A stretch of DNA of 64,000 nucleotides from Polytrichum commune (GCA_950295325.1 OX485803.1:36655554-36719553), one strand, 5' to 3'. Numbered from the stretch's first letter, positions 10,628 to 23,119 are shown. Notes: generated by a model from the letters alone, not told the origin. Translations and numbers: made by a program.

Positions 10628-13611
10628 TTATGAGAGGGCGTCGTTGTATCGGTTTGGTGTGGCATATACCCACAAATCATCTGATTTCAATAGCTGAAAA
10701 AACAGTTTTGGAAACACATCATCATCATCCGCAGGCAGCAGCAGCAGCAGCAAAAATATCATTCTCTTAAATCCGCTTTAAATAACACCTAGCTTGAAGG
10801 TATTTCATCAGCAGTTCTGAACAATCCTTCGAGTCAAATACAACCATTAACCACGGCACTCTTAACCCTGTGAGAGTACCCAGTAAGGAAGTCGGTAGTG
10901 GTAGATGTATCTTTCAACGAAAAGGTTAAATCTTGCTAGAAATTAAGAATGCAGAAGTAAGGAAATTATACCTCCACTTGCAGCTCTAGAAACTTGACGT
11001 AATTGAATGCCTCGTCCAACATCGTCACAATGTCCACCTGAATGGTCAGACATCATGCAATATCATATTAGTTTCTGTTCAGTGACAGTTCTAGATCAAA
11101 TTTGGCATGACACCCTTTATGTTCTCCACCGACAATTTCGAACCCATGCAAAAACAGACCGAGACATACATCGGTAGAACATTGAAGTACCTATATTTCC
11201 CAAATGCACGCAAAGGCTAACCCTGATCACCGAGGCACATGAAATTACTTAGATTTTAATTGGTTGTGTGCATCAAAAGAGGACATCGTGTCTGCATGCG
11301 TGCATGCGCCAAAGGATTTGTTGTGATGGATTACCGTAGGTGCGCAAGGGACACTGACCTTTGACCCATTCGGCACTAAGTTTTGCAATGTCTTCAGCCT
11401 TTCGTCTATCTTTTTCCTCCTATTCTGCAGACACCGACAGTTTCATGACGGTTTTGTTAGATTCCGAGATTAAACTGCTTCTCATCATTCCAGTACAAAT
11501 ATCTTCGCATTGAGCAGAACCTACCCAGTTAGTGTACATATAAAGATCCAATCTCGCTACTTTATGGTCGGCTTAATCTGACCGAGAACTTCACTGAACA
11601 TCGGACCCAGGCACCATCAACACATTGCAACGACCCATTGACAAAAATGTGACTGCAGGTACATTACTAGTGAAATCTACAGAATTTTTTCTTCGAAACA
11701 CCCTCTCTGACTCTTCCAGAGCTTGATACTGCACTGCCATCAGGAGTTTCCGAAGGTTTCCCAATCGTGGGTTTTTGAAGGGCTGCAGTGATTATTACCC
11801 GTGCATAAACACTCTGGGGATCGGTTGCCGACCCGCGCCGTGCTCGTGGTTTGCCGTTGGTATTGAGAGCGGGCCCTGCCGCTATTACTTCCACCGTCTG
11901 CGTTGCAGAGTAGTTGGCTGCAGATGTAAATGCAGGTGGTTCAACCCTCCCCAACGCTGCTGAAGACTTCTTATGCTGCACTCCTGCATTATTGTTTTCC
12001 TGCGGCATTGGTAACAACACCATGGAAACATCATCACAAGTACACCATCCTCTTTGGATAACATCTGCGGCATTGTTACAAGTTGAAGATTCCATTTTTG
12101 GACAACTTCATGATAAGCCTTCGTAAACCCAAATTTTGAAACATGCTGAACCAGGCTTAACTTACCGAGCCTTTGCTGCCTTTCTGCAACAACGTTACTC
12201 CGGTGCAGCTGCTGTCTTGATGATCATCAATCTTCTTGAGTTCAAGAGTGGCTGCCTTCCTCTTCCCGGGGTTGGAGACCTTGGTGATCTTGGGCTGATC
12301 CACAATTCTTGCGCTGGTGTCGAAGATGCTGGACCCCGAAGTGGTCACACTAAACGATGTCTGTGAAGAATCTACCTGTGGCCGCTGCTGCTGCAACGTC
12401 AAGCTTGCTGCTTGTGATCTACCGAGCCCTGCAACTGAAACTGAAACCTCAGGGCCGGGGCAGTGAACTCTTGAAGGTAGAGAATTTAATGCACTCAAAG
12501 CGGAGGAGCTTGGGAGCTCCTGGAACTGCTGCGACCACCCTGACGAAGTCGACGAGGGTAACTCGAAAGAACTCGAAGCATCGAACCGGCTGATAGATTC
12601 ATTACTTAATACAGCAAAAGCCGATGCTGTGCCGACAGCTCCGTTTTTCTTCGCCAAAATGTCAAGGTACGACTGCGAGGAGATTTCGCCAGACGACACT
12701 GTTACCGACTTGTGATGCTTGTTGTAACCCTCGGAGATGGACATGGCGTTCTCCGAGAACAGGGTTCTTCTTGCGAACTGCAACTCATCCGAAACAAGGT
12801 TGTTGTCGTTGTTGTTGTTGGTAGTGGTGTTGGTGTCGGCGGAGGGCACTACTAGAGGCTGAATCTCCTTGTGCGCATTATTATTACCCTTCGAGATGAT
12901 TTCCGCAGACCCGAACCTGGCCTCGGCCCACGCTGCCTCCGGGTGCCTTTTCATCGCAAACTGCTGAATTACGCTGTTGAGGTCCAACGGGGAGATCGGT
13001 GACTCGGGAGAGATCGGAAAATGCAACGAGTTCTCTGCAACCACCTTGCTAGAGCCATTATTATGAAAGCTCGAGAGATGCGGGGAGAAACCTTCGTAAG
13101 CTTTCCCAATCTCGCAGCTGTGGTCTCCAAACATTGCACCTCTTCGGCCAGAGGAGATTGCTGAATCCATCGTTGCAGGCATTCGGCTCATAATATCTGG
13201 AGGGCTATTGTACCTCGTTGGTGAAAATAAACCGTATAATTCATTTCCACCGTTTGCTGTGCTCTGTCGAATGTGGTCCATGTAGGGAGTGGCCGATCCA
13301 GTGGTTGATGTCTGACTTAGGCTTCCACTCGGCGCCCACGCGGTGGTCGACACCAAGTCGGGTTGTTGTTGCTGCGAGAAACTCTGAAGTTGCTTCGCAT
13401 ACTCCGACAACAAGCTGCTGCTGCTGTTGCTCCTGACATTCATGTTGGCTGTGCTGGAAGACTTCAGTTGTTGCGACCATGTCGATCCCTCCCACAAGTT
13501 GGCAGCAGGCTCCGTGCACAGGGACTGGTACCTCATTGCGGAGGAACTCATTTCTTCCGCTGAGGAGCCACCGGAGTCCAGATTATAGGCGGGGTTGTAA
13601 GTATCTGCCAT
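10628..13611 (-). CDS. RSL/RHD6-type bHLH transcription factor, five coding exons, 614 codons
   Basis: Minus-strand coding exons: 13611-12166, 11999-11799, 11424-11359, 11037-10972 and 10693-10628 (stop TAA). Each intron begins GT and ends AG, and all are phase 0. The long first exon encodes a Ser/Gln-rich, low-complexity N-terminus with a basic patch (GKRKAATLELKK). The bHLH domain spans about residues 533-605: PRARRGSATDPQSVYAR | NRRKKIDERLKTLQNLVPNG | VDIVTMLDEAFNYVKFLELQ | LLKSDDLWVYATPN. Q and A replace the usual His/Glu E-box contacts, as in land-plant RSL proteins; RRKKID is unusual where most RSL proteins have RRE[RK]IN. The family drives rhizoid or root-hair outgrowth. The start is the first ATG in frame; the open frame extends upstream to 13722 without an ATG. 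The first intron's acceptor (CCGCAG at 12000) was chosen for frame; GTGCAG about 24 bp further also fits. Confidence 0.92.
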
Positions 13612-14235
13612 GTATTCTCGACGGAACGCTGCAACACATGCAGGCCCCTGATGATGATACCACAGTAACAGCAGCCGATTAATAATTCCGTTCCACTTGG
13701 ATAACTGAGATAAAAGTTCCAAGTCTATCGAGCAAATGCAAGTAATCTGTCGATCATCTGCTGATCATCTTATTCTCTTCCCATTCAGCGCAATGCGGGT
13801 GAGTCCACACACAGGACTCCAATTACCGAACTTATTTCCATGTATAATCGAACTGATTGGTTACAATCTTTACAACTCATGCCACACACAACAAAGGGGG
13901 ATTATCGTGATCATTGTCTCGTGTCTAGACTTCCTTAGTGTTAACATGACCACATTTTCAGAGGCTGGATGCTTACTTAGAGACGGAGACCTGAGCGTCA
14001 CAGGAAAAGGGAGGGCAAGTAAGTTTGCAGTTGTTACCTCCATTGTCAAAAGATGAGCCTGGCTCTCTGAAAAACCTTCGGGTCAGAGCCGGCAGTGCGT
14101 GCTACGGAAACAGACAAGCCGGAGATCCCCGAAGCAGTGTCCTATCCTCTAAATGCATCTCGCTGCATACACTTGCTCTTCCTCGTACCACTTTACAGCT
14201 CTTGCTCGTCGGTTCCTCCGACGTAATATCTCGTT
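13612..14235 (-). other. Probable 5' leader with an intron and upstream ATGs
   Basis: A likely leader exon ends at 14038 (ATGGAG|GTAACA). A matching acceptor, TGTTGCAG, lies at about 13629, so a leader intron of about 409 bp would join it to the exon carrying the start codon. The leader exon has several ATGs, including one opening a short frame (MQRDAFRG, stop). Another, at the splice junction, would open a frame overlapping the main start. Leader introns and upstream frames often tune translation of plant regulators, but here both are inferred from sequence alone. Confidence 0.5.
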
Positions 14236-14261
14236 CCAACGTTCGAGGTTACAGAATCGGG

Positions 14262-14268
14262 TTATATA
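14262..14268 (-). promoter_or_regulatory. TATA-like motif upstream of the bHLH gene
   Basis: TATATAA on the minus strand lies about 650 bp upstream of the start codon and about 225 bp upstream of the inferred leader donor, which would put transcription start near 14235. AT-rich DNA yields such motifs by chance, but this one sits in a locally GC-richer region. Confidence 0.4.
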
Positions 14269-14549
14269 ATCCTTCTCAAACTAAGCGCTCCTCTCCACAC
14301 TCACACGACTATACAAATGCAATAACCCAGTTCCATACTAAATCAGAACTCCACAAGTCTGCACTAAATTGCAACCGCGGTGACGATCAGGTAAACCCAC
14401 ACAGAAGCTGTGAGGTCGTCCCACCAGCCACCATGATGTTGTTCATGGGCCTGTGGATTCATGGAAACAAGGAGGCTCACCCAAACTCTCCGAATTAGGA
14501 AACTTTGAAACTCGGGAACCCAGGTCCCGGGCTCACTTATAACCAAGTT

Positions 14550-15060
14550 TACCCTCCCTGGATCAAAAGGAGGAGGGAGGAGAGGGCGTCAAGGAAGAGA
14601 AAGGAAGTTGATGATATTGCTGTGGATGTCCAGCTGCAAAAGCTGCGCTGCTGTGATGTGGTGTGATGTGATGTGATGATGCGAGTAGCTGCTAAGTTAG
14701 CAACCTGACTCGCAATCCAGCAATCCCGCAGGTCCAAGGCTTGTCTCGGGAAAAGGAGGCTGTTCAAAGAGGACGGCCCGGGAATAGCACCAACAGCAGC
14801 AGCAGCAGCGCTCCGCATGCTGCCTGGCTGCCACCCCGGGGGGCCGCTGTAGCCGGCTGAACTACCCCATTCGCAGGCTGAGGTGGCACCCTGCGAATCC
14901 GAGGTGGCGCCCTGCGAATCCGAGGTGGCAGCTGGGCCCTTCCGGCGGTCCCCCGGGCCAGGGTCGACGTCGACAAGGGCGAGAGGCGGGGAGATAAAAG
15001 CGACGACGTGCGGTGAGTGGTTTGTCAACAGCCCCTCGTGCGCCTCATTTGTAGCCTCCT
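14550..15060. promoter_or_regulatory. GC-rich upstream region with short tandem repeats
   Basis: This block is markedly richer in G, C and CpG than the window average. It contains three tandem copies of a roughly 21-bp unit built on GAGGTGGC and CCTGCGAATCC at about 14880-14935, plus a CAGCAG run near 14790-14810. An open frame runs through on the minus strand, but its repetitive Ser/Gly/Ala composition reflects the tandem repeat. It is best read as promoter-proximal DNA of the bHLH gene; retained CpG suggests low methylation. Confidence 0.45.
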
Positions 15061-17099
15061 AGGGGGCTATTGAGCCCCCCTCCTTTGTACTCTAGCTCTC
15101 AAAGGTAAGGTGGTGGTGAGGAGTCCCTCCCTTTTTTCAAACCCACTACATAGGTACTACTACTCGTTACTAGTGGAGTGGAGGCCCGAGGAGGAGGAGG
15201 AGGAGGAGCCCCGGGTGGGTTACTAAGTTAGTCTAGTCGATGCATGTGGGGTGGACCTTTCGACAAAACACCCCAACCGACATACATTGTAATAACATGA
15301 TACGCTACGCTAAGTTAGTACTTGTCTTCAACTCGGCCAAAAACACTCACTAAAGATATCATTCATCTTGTTTCTCGTGGCCCACACTATTCGTCGTCGT
15401 CGTCAACCCACATTCATTGTCTTGCGATTACTGGGTCGTACTTATTTAGAGAGGGTGTCACAATGGTGACAATTGTTGTTACCTGACAAGTCGTGGAGAT
15501 CGTTGTGATTAATAGTGGATTAAATGGTATTACACGATTTTGGATACATGAAATATTTCCTTTTGCGCATGATAACTAGTTGAAATCTAGGTGTAGAAAC
15601 TTGTTATATGATGAGCTTGGGGTCACCGCACAATCAATGGCAATTGGTACATGGGCATCTAATATTTTAGACGATTTTATAAGGGTGAAAACACTTGAAC
15701 CGACATGCATAGTTCCGTACTCTCGCTTCACAAACGCATGAGACTCCATTATAGAAACTCGATATGTCATGTTGAGGTCATTGGTATATCATAGAATGAA
15801 TGGCATCAATTGAAGACTACATCTTGGACAACTAGATCAATAAACAAACAAACTTATACAAACCTAGTTGCTTCCTTGGCCCGAGGGCATATCTCATCTC
15901 GTCCAAAAAGAAGAATGATGAGCACCGAATCTTGATGCACCTAAAACTTGTCCTTGACATACCATGCACGTTTTTTGAACAACCCAATTCTACCTTGGTA
16001 CATGTGAGTATGAACAAGCCTTGGGGTTAGTGGGAAGTTGGTCCTAAGGGCCAGGGTACAACTAGATGCTTCATCCTAAACCACACAACATTATACAACA
16101 ATATAAACTTGTTGTGTGTTGCCGGGTCGACAAGTATCCCCTCATGATGGCATGCTGCCCGAACAATGCTTTCTGAATCTTCCATCCTGCAATTTGAGTG
16201 TTGAATGTGCTAAGGATGAAGGCAAAAAACATTGTTAGATTAGACCCGACCCAAACATGGAGATAGAACTCTGAGTCGGGGTTTCATGGTGTTATGCAAC
16301 GGTTTAGTGACCTCCAGAACCTCTCCTTCTTCCTCTCCAAATCCACTACCAGCGGTCTTGTTGCCAGTCATCAGGCATAGCGACCTCTTGAACCGCAAAT
16401 TGCAAACCGACATGCACTCGTTGACTCCCAAACTAATCAACCCATGCAGTGTGGAATTATGTGTACTAGTACCACAATGTACTGGATTGGAATGGGTAAC
16501 CTTTTAATTAGCAACTTTATGTGTTGTGGCTAAACATGGACATTATATACTGGTGACTTGATGCCTAATTAAGAGTCGAAAGTGTCCCAGCTGTGGAGTC
16601 TGGACCCAAGTGTTGATTTTTGACCCTCCTGGCTTCCAGTTGGGAGTGTCCCCTACACAGACACCCCATGGCTTTCAACCTTTCAAGGCCCGGACTGGCA
16701 ACGAGACCACTGGGAACAGGACCACCAGTGGCAGTGAGGAGGTTGGAAAGCATTAGGTCATGACGCAATTCAAGGAGTAATTGTTCCTAATTCCTCTGGT
16801 TTATGGTATGTCTACACCGTTTATGTCTCTAGTGACACGTACACTATTTGCGAAGGGCCTAAACTAGATGCCTAGAGGTATGAAAGTGTCAAGTCTGCTA
16901 ATTGTCAATATGATACTTGACATGATAGTTTTCATTCTAGTATGCAAGGAGTAGATATTACGGAGCATATTACTGGCAAGAGTCATGTGTTTACTTTTAG
17001 TAGGCAAGAGGAAGATGTTCTTGAGCATACTAGTAGTGTTGTTTGTGTATACTTTAGTCAATTTGTAGACCATTGTGTAACATAAACATACACTTCATA
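15061..17099. other. Unassigned stretch
   Basis: It begins with a GC-rich tail holding a (GGA)n microsatellite at about 15191-15209. The rest is AT-rich with no recognisable gene. Open frames at 16240-16507 and 16565-16768 show no family motif. Confidence 0.4.
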
Positions 17100-17302
17100 A
17101 CACTATTGAATAATGACTCATGCCAAGATATTAGGAAGCGCACTTGAACCACTATTGAACAATGACTCACGCCAAGATATTACACTAGTAATTGCACTTG
17201 AACCACTATTGAATAGTGGCTCACGCCAAGATATTAGTAAGTGCACTGGAACCACTATTGAACAGTGACTCACGCCAAGATATTAATGAGTGCACTTGAA
17301 CA
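17100..17302. repeat. Tandem repeat, four units of about 50 bp
   Basis: Units contain CACTATTGAACAATGACTCA, then CGCCAAGATATTA, then GTGCACTTGAAC. Four consecutive copies differ by a few substitutions and short insertions. Confidence 0.9.
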
Positions 17303-17749
17303 CCAAGTATCATGTCAAGGTGACACTAATGGCAAAGTTGTTGAACATTAGTGTAACTTGGTGTATGCCTCAAAATAGGGTAAGTGAAACTACTACACAT
17401 GTGACTCTAAATACCATAATTGGTGTACTTCAGTGATTTGACACATTAGTGTGGGTTATCATGTGGAGTTACACGTTGCCATAGCTTAGTTTTTACATTG
17501 AGAATATACTTTATTAAGTAGACGATCTACTATTCTTTAATGTCCACATGTTAGTTAATAAATTTATGTTATTTGGGTAAAAATGAATTTCTCAGCGAAT
17601 GTTCATAGCAACGTGTAACTCTAGATTGGTAATGCACACTGACAAGACAAATTGGTACACCTCATGGATTTCACCTATGAATCTTGATATATCATTATAC
17701 AATATACAATGTTATCAATATACAATGTGAATGTTGAAAGATGGTTGTG
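17303..17749. other. Unassigned stretch
   Basis: AT-rich DNA with no recognised gene or repeat structure. Confidence 0.4.
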
Positions 17750-18320
17750 GAGGAAACCATGCGTTGGTTTACTATGGTATATGGATCTTATGTGATCACT
17801 TTTCCAAATGTGACATGTCCTTCAATCGAGTGGCATATATTAGCAAGGGTTGTAGCTAAGAACCACCATCGTATAGTATGATGAGATTGGATTCTATGCT
17901 CAAATATAGATACCATGCTAAGTATGATAGTAAACACGATTGAGAAAAATCTACGTGATTATTCAAAACGCAGGAGAATCTTCATTTGACCTTGTATGTA
18001 AGATTTGCTTCTGAACTCGGAGATTTCAAAACTTGAAATCGCAATCTTCATGATTCGCAATTGCTAACTGGGAGGTGACATTGAAGCCGACTTGCTTTGA
18101 TGGCCAAAGTTGCATGCACAGTTGGCAGTGCCCACAAATATAGGGCCATATACCTTATCATCTTTGTGAATGCTGAAGGATGGTTGCCAGCCGGGTCCAG
18201 TCTGCCACTTTTGATCACAGATATTATCTTGTTGAAGTAAGTTAGTAGTTGCTTGGTAGGGTATCATATATAGTGGTTTATAAGGATGAGTCGGTTGCGT
18301 ATTATCCCAGTTAACCGCCA
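17750..18320. repeat. Dispersed repeat R3, copy 1, with a minus-strand open frame
   Basis: It shares phrases in order with 22320-22840, 48190-48870 and 57980-58265: a GATTGGATTxTATGCTCA block, an ACGATTGAG-like block and a GTTGGCAGTGCCCACAA block. The minus-strand frame 18064-18321 (85 codons, Trp/Gly-rich, including GPGWQPSFSIHKDDKVYGPI) looks more protein-like than random. Other copies keep only traces (for example VCDPIVGTSNS in the 22-kb copy). This is probably the end of a decayed transposon coding region; the family is not recognised. Confidence 0.55.
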
Positions 18321-18411
18321 TAGACCATATATATATATATTCAATGGCACTGCTTGTTTGGCAACAAACTTGATATATTCAGATATATTCAAGTTTGCTT
18401 TGTACAGTGGC

Positions 18412-18630
18412 TGGGGAGGATTTTGGACATAATTGGTCAAGATCCTAGTGATTTTAAATCCAACCGGTTACATGTTGACATCTTTCAGTTTTTCTTCATT
18501 AAACTGAGGTATATTCTATAGATTCCACTAAAATGATTGGTAATTCTCCTGAAGTTTTGAATGTAAACCGGTTATTCCTCAAACTCAACTGATTCATCTG
18601 TAACTAGCGGTCAGTTCTCCCTATTCATTG
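18412..18630 (+). repeat. Dispersed repeat R2, copy 1
   Basis: About 220 bp starting at a GGATTTTGGACATAATTGG block and ending AACTAGCGGTCAGTTCTCC are closely similar to 49975-50194 in the same orientation. CCAACCGGTTACA and its near-complement occur inside, suggesting internal inverted structure. No TSD is defined. Confidence 0.8.
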
Positions 18631-21600
18631 GTTTTGTAAGTGGTTGGAGGTACAAATTATATATATATATATATCTATTGCCATTGTTGCAACCAGTGAC
18701 TCAACTCAGTTAGTAGCTTTCGTAATCACAAAGACTTGGCCTGGGGAGAACTGTCACAAACACACTGGTTACCACAAGTAGGTATACAACTGCAACCCAT
18801 TGCATTTTCAAAGGCCACTACGGGAAAGCAGAGAGGTCAAACACCTAAAAAGGGCAACCCACGGCCCCGGAAAGGTTATGATCACCACTACAATCCTGCC
18901 TCTTTAATACAACACTCAATAATACAACAACCTCGATATAATGACACAAATTCTGTAAACCAAACTATCTAGTTAGAACTTGCCTCTATAAGTATTAATA
19001 CGACTATGAGATTGTTAATACGACATTTTTGGACTTTCAAAATGCCATATTATGGATTATTGATTCCTTCTTCAAGTCCAATTAGATTTCGCAAGAATTT
19101 TTTTTACATTTGTAAAGACATTTGAAAAATTGTTTGTTTTACGTACGTGGCAAAATATTCACTGTGTGTTTTCATGAAGTACCTCGTTCTTATGACAAAG
19201 AGGGTCGAATTTCTCATATTATTGAATGTGTGACACCTCAATAGTATGACGGTTTTCTCGTTCCCCAAAAGTGTCATATTAAACAGGTAGGACTTTGTGG
19301 AATGTGTAGATATGGCAGGAGGTGGCTGGAACTAATGGGCTCTTCTGGGTATGACAAGTGTCATTAGCCATCCCAGGTAGCCTATCGTTACTAATTGAAC
19401 TGGTTCTCCTTGTCTAGTAGGGGTGAGGTAGGTGACAAGTTCAATCCCCTCCATTTCTGAGCATTTTATAAGTTTCACACCATTTGTTTCAATTCACTAC
19501 TGCGAACTTCAGAATACGCTAGTGTCAATAATAATCAAGTGGATGCCTTTAGAATTACACTGGAGCATAAATAGGTATTACCTCTAGTGCCGTATAACAA
19601 CATTACAAGGTGTGAGAATGACACGTGGCATGATCAGAAGCACATCAATAACAATGGTGGTGCCTCGTCACCTATATATATATATATGGTCCACCGATAT
19701 GGATATTTACATTGATTGATGTTATAACATGATTTATTCTGAACTCAAATAGTTCACGTCGAGTGGTTTAGTATGACGCACACTACAGTCATAACAATGG
19801 CGGTGCAACTATATGACACATTCACAACAATTTTGGCATTGATTGACTTCACAATTATACACCTTATATATAGAGAGAGAACATCATAATGTCTTGTGTA
19901 GCACACACTGACCCTCGACACCATTTTGATACAATAAATATACATAAATAAGTAACTTCGTCCACGTTAATTTAAAATGGTGAGTGCATAACTTGCACTA
20001 TTTGAAACACAAATGGTGTGTTATTCTAAGGTAATCATTTGTACATCCTCTTAAAATATAATATTATCTTATCTTATCTTATTTTCTCAAGTCACACTAT
20101 CAGATCGCACTGCAACTGATCTGTATTCAAGAAGGGTGAAGTAAGATGTTAACTTACTTAAGGTGTTGAGATATAACATTTTCACAAAAGTTACCTTTGC
20201 GACCTTTAAAGATACACTTGGAGAGGGTACAGTATGAAGCACCATCTTTGCGTCCATTGGACTAAGTAGAGTTGTATATTTCTAACTCTAGCCCTAAGCT
20301 TTTTTAAAGTGTCGAATGTCTACAAGCCATGTGTCTGTTGCTTTACTGAATTGCAAAGTCTATATATAACCAGCTTCGACTTGTTAGTTTCCCTGGCAAG
20401 AGGATGAGTGATATTTTGTTTATATGGTGTTACTTTGGTTTTCTTCTCGCCCTTGTTATTCCTACTTTGAGCAAATAAAAGGTTAACAAATCTCAAGGAC
20501 ATTCAGAAACGAAAAATCATTCTTCCTTTGAGCTTTAGAAACAACTAAAATAATAGAGAATAAAAACAGGATCGGGTATCACATGATCGCAAATTTCTAG
20601 TTGTTGCAAATTGCTAAAACTTTTCAAGGCTTATGAGGTTGCTCAGACTTGCTCCTGCTCTTTGACGGCTCGGGGGTGCTCAAAATTTAGGTGTTTGAAC
20701 CTAGGACAGACCTAAGGTGGAGGCATCTATAACCGATAAAATAAGAGAGTTTGCATTGGTTTAGGAGGAGTAATAGAGGGGAATTGATTTTCTTTTGAAG
20801 AGAAACAAATTCAGAAGAGAACTTTTTAAAATAAATAAATAAATGAAAATTCATGAATACTGATATTACTACAATTTTGAAGCGGTAAAGTTAGGGTAAC
20901 ACATAGTCGATCTATAGGTTAACCCATAACTGCTCATCTAAATGCTTATGCTTGGCTATGGCAGTTGTCAAAACTCTTGTGAGGGTATTCAATCACAAGC
21001 TACCACCACATAAACCTTCACTTCATTCGCCTAGAAAATATAGATTTCATCCATGTCGGCATTAGATGACCCCTAGTGAGCAGTTAAATGGACTTGGTTG
21101 ATCATGGATGCCTCGACCTTGATTAGGGTTGTGTGGAGGGTGAAGGTCTAGTTACATTGTTATCTTATCAAGGATTTGGTTGGATTTACTTTGATGAGCT
21201 CCCTTGGTTGTATGTATTTCTTTCCCTCCAAATCAAATTGTTAGATAAATTGTTCGAAGACAAAGTGTTCGTCCAATATGGAGTCGAGTAAGGGTGGATC
21301 TATTCTAGGGTCCAACACTAAAGAAAGTCCAAAATTAAGCGATCTTATTGGTCAAGAGCAGTTTTGGTTCCAAGGAGTTTACATTAGGATCATGTTCAAT
21401 GAGTGAAGATTGAACTGGCATTAATTTGGCATCACTTGCATGTCAAATATTAGCAATCTCCCACTCAAGAAAATCCTCCTCCTAGTTTGAGACACTATTC
21501 TTCAAGCTTGGGTCCAATCTTGGTTTTAAAACCAAAGTCCATTGAAAGATATTTGGAACCCTAGTTTCTTAGGCCTTGACCCTAGTGTAAACCCACCCTA

Positions 21601-22319
21601 AGATTCCAAAAATAACAGAATATGTCGATTTTCAACTATTAATTTCTACACACATGAATACACAAATACACTATACAGAAATATCTAATAGTTTTTTGAA
21701 GGAATGGGTCACTTTACAGTATTACACATGTCACAAATATATTTTTATATTAATTGAAGACCACTTACTCAAACTTTCATTGTGCGTGTGTCAAAGGAGG
21801 TGGCTACTGCGAAGGAGAGCTCAGAGGTTGCTTTCCTAGATTTAAGCAGCAAATGGGGCTAACTGAATGATACTTTAGTATTGTAAACCATATCCAATGT
21901 AAAGTTTCAGTTTCAAATTTGAGCTTGGGACCGGCGGTCTCATTCCAAAAGGTGTCGTTTGACCCTGTGATAATTCTATGTACATCATAATTCAATGGCC
22001 AATGACTTTAAATAATGTATTTGGCTGCTAAGCTCCCCACTGTACATCAAAAGCTTGCTCATATATAGTACCTATTTGAAGTAAAGTGGAACTCTTACAT
22101 CCTCTATCACATAAACGTACACAAATCCATATGAGCTTTGGATCATGTAGTACAAAAGAGTGGCACCATTTTAAAGTAGATGAGATGAGAATTGGATCAT
22201 GGGAATTTGGAATAATGTTGTCTATAGAGAGAAGAGAATTTGCACACACCGAATGTGTTTGACCAAGGTCGTGCTACTTAGACCAAGGTTTGATTGTGGA
22301 GCGGAATTTTTGAATGTAG
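18631..22319. other. Unassigned AT-rich stretch with TA microsatellites
   Basis: TA runs occur near 18656-18674 and 19672-19688. No gene is recognised; open frames are short and without motifs. Part of 22028-22249 may be a further decayed R3-like segment. Confidence 0.4.
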
Positions 22320-22840
22320 ACATGATGGACCAACATAATGTATGATACAATTGACACAATTACATAAGGTTTGTGGACCTTGTGTGGTCGCTCATCTTAT
22401 TTGAACACCCATATTTGAAGGGTATATATAGCGGTAAGGTTTGTAGTTAAGAATGCATCTCAAAAAGACATGTATTATCTAGAATGATATTGGATTGTGT
22501 GCTCATAATATAGACATCATACTAGACACAACTATTAACAAAATTGGGAGGGACTATGCCATCGTTTATTTTGTTCAAAATATTTTTTATATATTCTTAT
22601 AATATTTCATCTCAATTCTAATTTTAAACTTGAAATCATAATTTACACATTTTTATAGTTCCTAAAACGATCCAATGGCAGATATTGTTTGTGGAGTTGG
22701 AAGTGCCTACAATAGGATCACATACCTTACTATTGCAAATTTCATATTGCAATGGTGGGTTGACTCCAACTAGCTGGAGTAGAGTGCCAAGTGATAACCA
22801 ACTTGTACATAATGACTTTAACCCCAACTTACCCACCCTA
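22320..22840. repeat. Dispersed repeat R3, copy 2
   Basis: Diverged direct copy of 17750-18320. Matching blocks include GATATTGGATTGTGTGCTCA, TTAACAAAATTGGGAGGG, and GAAGTGCCTACAATAGG followed by CATACCTTA. No intact frame. Confidence 0.6.
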
Positions 22841-22870
22841 TTGGTATGAAAAGGGTATTATAATCATCAA

Positions 22871-23119
22871 AGAGGGAGAGAGGGAATCATCGCATATGAA
22901 TGTACTTCTCATTCATCCAACGTAGAATCATTGAAATGAAGTGCAACTCAAATGTTGCTATTTATAGCCAAGTTGACACTAGAATTAGCTTTAAAGATCC
23001 CAAATCAACCTAGTCCAAGTCATTGGAGATGACACGGCAACAAACCTATAGGGGTGCATGTTTGATGTTGGATGGATGAGAAGTACAACTTGTATGCGAT
23101 AACTCCCTCTCTTCACGAA
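22871..23119. mobile_element. Inverted-repeat (MITE-like) element
   Basis: Arms at about 22871-22925 and 23066-23119 are inverted complements built around GAGGGA, CGCATA, GTACTTCTCATTCATCC and CCAAC. The loop carries GGCAACAAACCTATAGGGG. A related right half occurs near 30541-30655. No TSD was resolved. Confidence 0.6.

Noticed and set aside
11775-13682. Several plus-strand open frames over the bHLH gene
   Set aside because: Shadows of the minus-strand coding exons, whose bHLH motif and splice sites are clear.
12157-13722. Start of the bHLH protein at 13722
   Set aside because: That codon is TTG on the minus strand; the first in-frame ATG is at 13611, just after a plausible leader-intron acceptor.
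14549-15028. 159-codon minus-strand open frame upstream of the bHLH gene
   Set aside because: Its SDSQGAT repeats come from the GC-rich tandem repeat; no domain, no convincing start, and it lies in the promoter-proximal region.
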